DNA from: an uncultured Lachnospiraceae bacterium
GTDB lineage: Bacteria > Bacillota_A > Clostridia > Lachnospirales > Lachnospiraceae
NCBI GenBank assembly: GCA_910587495.1
Contig: CAJUMT010000065.1
Location: 1 to 16,003 of the forward strand
Direction of reading: 5' to 3'
DNA: 16,003 nt
In this document: positions 13,133-16,003 of the stretch, in pieces
Position numbering within the stretch: position 1 is the first letter of the stretch
How the letters are laid out: the number at the start of each line of letters is the position of its first letter
Notes under the pieces: model-generated
Database searches by the model: none
What the model was told of the DNA's origin: nothing
The model's input: the letters and a program-made list of their open reading frames with translations, nothing else
Position numbers and translations under genes: made by a program

Positions 13133-16003
13133 TTATTCTACTATGCTAAAAGTTCGTATAAATTTCCCTCTGAAACTGCCTCGTCCTGTTATGGTGACGG
13201 TCGGCGGCTTCTCGGAACCAGGCGTACCAGGTTTCTTATTATTTTTATAAGAAACAGTGTAGTCCTTTCCTTTCCAGAGACGTCTGCCTTTATAAGTCAG
13301 CACTACGCTTGGCTGATATCCCTTCTTCAAATTTCCAGGCATACTTTCTTCAATTATGCTCAACTTAAATCCGTCATCTTTCTCTGAAAATTCGCAGGGC
13401 GTGATTCGGAAAGATTTTTTAACTGTCCCTGTATACCAGCCCATACCTTTAATCGTGATGATCGCTTTTCCGGCGCTGTAGTTGCCGGAATAAGTTACCG
13501 TATAATCCGAATCTTTCTCCAGCTCTGACTCGCCGCTATCATCACTGAGATATACATGCACTTCCGGTACTTGTTCCTCCCCATTATAAACCACCGGCCC
13601 CCATGTTCTGGATTCATGATCGCCGAAAGTCACCGTTGCTTTTTTCAAAGATTTTACATCACTAGTTTTGACAATTTTAAAAGTTGCTTTTTTTGTACCG
13701 GCATATGGCTCAATTCCTTTGATCAGAATCGTTGCAGTCCCAATCTGCCGGTTATTCATATACTCGACTTCATACTCTTCATCCAGTGACAGTTCCGTTC
13801 CATCTGCCGCAAAAACCCGGAGTTCTTCGCTGTCCAGTTCTACAGGTTCCCCTCCCTGGTAAAACTGTTTCGGTATTTTTGCCACCCGCGCTTTACTGAT
13901 CAAATAATTTTTATCCGCCTTTTCAAGGATCGTAATCTGCGCAGTTTTTGTTCCCTTAAAATTGCAGCTTTTTCCGGATACCGGCACGGTAAAGGTAACA
14001 GAATAGACCCCCGCTTCCTGGTATCCTTCGTCATCCCAGATAACATCGAAATCTTTGCCTTTTGTCAGTTTCTTTCCATTGTATGTCACTTTCGGGACTT
14101 TTTTCTGTACTTTTCCATTGTAGATCAAAGCAAGATTCTCCACCACAGTATCCTCTAGGTCTGCCGCTTCAATGTTAAAATAAACCGTCGCAGTTCCGGG
14201 GCAGTGCTTCTTACCTTTCACTGTCACTTCTGGTCTTTTCGCACCGATCGCATTAACATTTATATTATTTTTGTAGCTGATTGTATAATCAATACCTGGC
14301 ATCAAAAGATCATTTCCATAATAAACACGCGGAATTACCGGTTTAACTGCATTACCTGTGTAGGTATATACATACCTGTCCTTTATATATCTGACTCCGT
14401 CGTGCAGTTCATAAGGAATCCAGATTCCATCCGGGATCTTGTTGTCGTCAGGCACATCACTTATAATCACATCGCCCAGACTTTCCACTTTCCATCCTGC
14501 ATATAAGATCAGATCCTGCATCACTGTGTCTTTAGCAAAATCCCACTGTTCTATACAAGCAGCTTCCTTATACCACCCGATAAATACACATCCTTCTTCT
14601 TTGGGTGTCTCAGGTTCCGGAATCGTACTTCCTTCCACGACTTCTCTGTAGGCATCCACCATGTTTCCATGCCCTTGCAGATCGAAAGATACCGTATAAG
14701 TCTTCTGCCCAGGGACATTGCCGTCCGGCTCCCACCCTGCATACAGATTCATATCCCCGTCTACTGTATCCTGAGTGAAATCCCATATCGTCTCATATAA
14801 AGCATCTTTATACCATCCGGTAAAAAGGTATCCAGAACGCACAGGCGCCACCGGCGGTTCTATCCTGCTTCCTTTTTCAACATTATAATATGTTTCATGT
14901 ACTTGTGGATCGTTTCCTCCTGTTTCCAGATAGAAAGTTACCTTGCAGGTCTTTTTGTCCGAATCTGACGTCTTTTTATCTCCGCATCTGGTACAAATTT
15001 CAGTCCCATCTTCCCCTGCGGGCTTTTGATAATTATGACCAAGCGCTGGGATTGATTCAGTCTTCGTATCTCCGCATCTGGTACAAGTATAAGTCTTCAC
15101 TCCCGCCTCAGTACAGGTCGCGGCTTTCGTCACCACACCGTTGTCATAGGCATGGCCTAATGCCGGAATCGGCTCCGTGTAGCTGTAATCACAAATAGTA
15201 CAGCTGTATGTCTTTTCCCCTGCTTCGGTACAGGTCGCGGCCTTCGTCACTTTACCATTATCGTAGGTATGTGTGTGCGTCTGGCTTCCGGTCGCCGGGA
15301 TCAACTCAGTTTTCTTTGCATTGCATCTGGTACAGGTATACGTCTTTACACCGGATGTCGTCTCTGTTGCGGGCATCGTAACGATTCCATCATCATAAGC
15401 ATGCCCAAGCGCCGGGATAGCCTCCGTCTTTGTATCTCCGCAGACTGTACAGGTCCAGGTCTTCACACCTGCTTCGGTACAGGTTGCCATTTTCGTCACC
15501 AGGCCGCTATCGTAAGTATGTGTATGAACCTGGCTTCCGGTTGCTGGGATTTCCTCCGTTTTTTTATCGCCGCATCTGGTACAGGTGTATGTCTTGACAC
15601 CAGGCGTGGTCTCCGTGGCAGGCGTCGTAACGGTTCCGCTATCATAAGCGTGTCCAAGCGCCTGAATTGATTCTGTCTTTGCAGCGCCACAGGATGTACA
15701 GATCCAGGTCTTCAAACCTGCCTCAGTACAGGTCGCGGCTTTGGTTATTGTGCCATTATCATATGTATGCGCATGTACCTCACTTCCTGCAGGAATAACT
15801 TCCTTTTTCTTTGCGCCGCATCTGATACAGGTATAGGTCATCTCACCGTCTGTAGTCTCTGTCGGGGGCACCGTAACCTCCCCAGCATCATAAGAATGCC
15901 CCAGCGCTTTAATTGTAACTCCTGCCGCAAATACTCTGCCGCAGAGAGAACAATAGCTTCCCTCTCCGGTAATGCCGTCAGTGGTACAGGTAGGTTCTGT
16001 TCC
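13133..16003 (-). CDS. Large secreted protein with CxxC repeats, B-repeats and Ig-like repeats, partial
   Basis: The frame is open to the right edge, giving the last 956 residues; the true start and signal peptide lie outside, and an internal GTG at 15871 is not a start. The visible order is nine Cys-x-x-Cys units of about 39-44 residues (H-x-YDxGxVTxxATCTEAG, then CTxCGxxKTExIPA). Next come two InlB-type B-repeats of the Listeria-Bacteroides/Flg_new class (GYLFTGWYKD then LYAGWEPDG; CVFIGWYKE then LYAGWKVE; about 14950-14480). About five Ig-like repeats follow (YTGNAVKP, GIDYTISYKNN, GxGxYxGT) to the last residue, IVE. The Ig-like repeats resemble the C-terminal part of the 2293-residue protein, so the two are related in design. 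No LPXTG, SLH or choline-binding motif is seen at the C-terminus. Surface adhesion is inferred; function is not known. Confidence 0.88.
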   Translation of the reverse strand, partial: GTEPTCTTDGITGEGSYCSLCGRVFAAGVTIKALGHSYDAGEVTVPPTETTDGEMTYTCIRCGAKKKEVIPAGSEVHAHTYDNGTITKAATCTEAGLKTWICTSCGAAKTESIQALGHAYDSGTVTTPATETTPGVKTYTCTRCGDKKTEEIPATGSQVHTHTYDSGLVTKMATCTEAGVKTWTCTVCGDTKTEAIPALGHAYDDGIVTMPATETTSGVKTYTCTRCNAKKTELIPATGSQTHTHTYDNGKVTKAATCTEAGEKTYSCTICDYSYTEPIPALGHAYDNGVVTKAATCTEAGVKTYTCTRCGDTKTESIPALGHNYQKPAGEDGTEICTRCGDKKTSDSDKKTCKVTFYLETGGNDPQVHETYYNVEKGSRIEPPVAPVRSGYLFTGWYKDALYETIWDFTQDTVDGDMNLYAGWEPDGNVPGQKTYTVSFDLQGHGNMVDAYREVVEGSTIPEPETPKEEGCVFIGWYKEAACIEQWDFAKDTVMQDLILYAGWKVESLGDVIISDVPDDNKIPDGIWIPYELHDGVRYIKDRYVYTYTGNAVKPVIPRVYYGNDLLMPGIDYTISYKNNINVNAIGAKRPEVTVKGKKHCPGTATVYFNIEAADLEDTVVENLALIYNGKVQKKVPKVTYNGKKLTKGKDFDVIWDDEGYQEAGVYSVTFTVPVSGKSCNFKGTKTAQITILEKADKNYLISKARVAKIPKQFYQGGEPVELDSEELRVFAADGTELSLDEEYEVEYMNNRQIGTATILIKGIEPYAGTKKATFKIVKTSDVKSLKKATVTFGDHESRTWGPVVYNGEEQVPEVHVYLSDDSGESELEKDSDYTVTYSGNYSAGKAIITIKGMGWYTGTVKKSFRITPCEFSEKDDGFKLSIIEESMPGNLKKGYQPSVVLTYKGRRLWKGKDYTVSYKNNKKPGTPGSEKPPTVTITGRGSFRGKFIRTFSIVE
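14965..16003 (-). repeat. Higher-order CxxC repeat array with 249-bp period
   Basis: Two unit types alternate: one lacks the first Cys (ATETTxG) and carries a GSQxHxH linker, and the other has it (ATCTEAG). Dimers start with a His codon at 15898, 15652, 15403 and 15154, giving periods of 246, 249 and 249 bp. After the last dimer start a full unit and a shortened terminal unit follow (HNYQKP near 15037). The regular dimer period points to expansion by unequal recombination of a two-unit block. Confidence 0.85.

Overview
The window looks like a chromosomal segment of a gut-type Clostridia/Lachnospiraceae bacterium. This is inferred from the style of the proteins: very large secreted proteins built from BspA-type leucine-rich repeats, Cys-x-x-Cys repeat units, InlB-type B-repeats and tandem Ig-like repeats. 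The near-consensus TTGACA/TATACT-type promoters, GGAGG ribosome binding sites and AT-rich intergenic DNA fit the same group. Both window edges cut through genes.

Left part (1-2750): a leftward AAA-ATPase-like gene (PF09820/DUF1703 type) is cut by the left edge. It diverges from a rightward two-gene unit. The first gene of that unit is an intact RloA/AbiLi-type ATPase and the second is an RloB/AbiLii-like partner whose reading frame is broken near its start. The ATPase promoter (TTGACA-17-TAAAAT) carries a 17-bp palindrome in its spacer, and a second copy lies 62 bp upstream, so the unit is probably repressed. A long hairpin with a T-run ends it.

Middle (2767-9648): one leftward gene encodes a 2293-residue secreted protein. 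Its order is signal peptide, acidic linker, four leucine-rich modules (the last a run of 15 repeats), fibronectin type III domain, B-repeat-like domain, Cys/His repeats and a long series of Ig-like repeats. No cell-wall sorting signal is visible.

Operon (9903-12829): three leftward genes sit on one strong promoter. They are a protein with an HsdR-N-like front and a degenerate tyrosine-recombinase domain, an AlbA_2/Schlafen-type ATPase regulator whose start overlaps the previous stop by 11 nt, and a 54-residue small protein. Two diverged direct repeats of about 58 bp (9789-9847 and 13016-13073) bracket exactly this operon, which makes it the best candidate here for an undescribed mobile or accessory cassette.

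Right part (13133-16003): the C-terminal 956 residues of a second large secreted protein, related in design to the 2293-residue one. It has an array of Cys-x-x-Cys units in a 249-bp higher-order repeat, two InlB-type B-repeats and about five Ig-like repeats. A hairpin terminator follows it. The operon therefore sits between two related leftward surface-protein genes.
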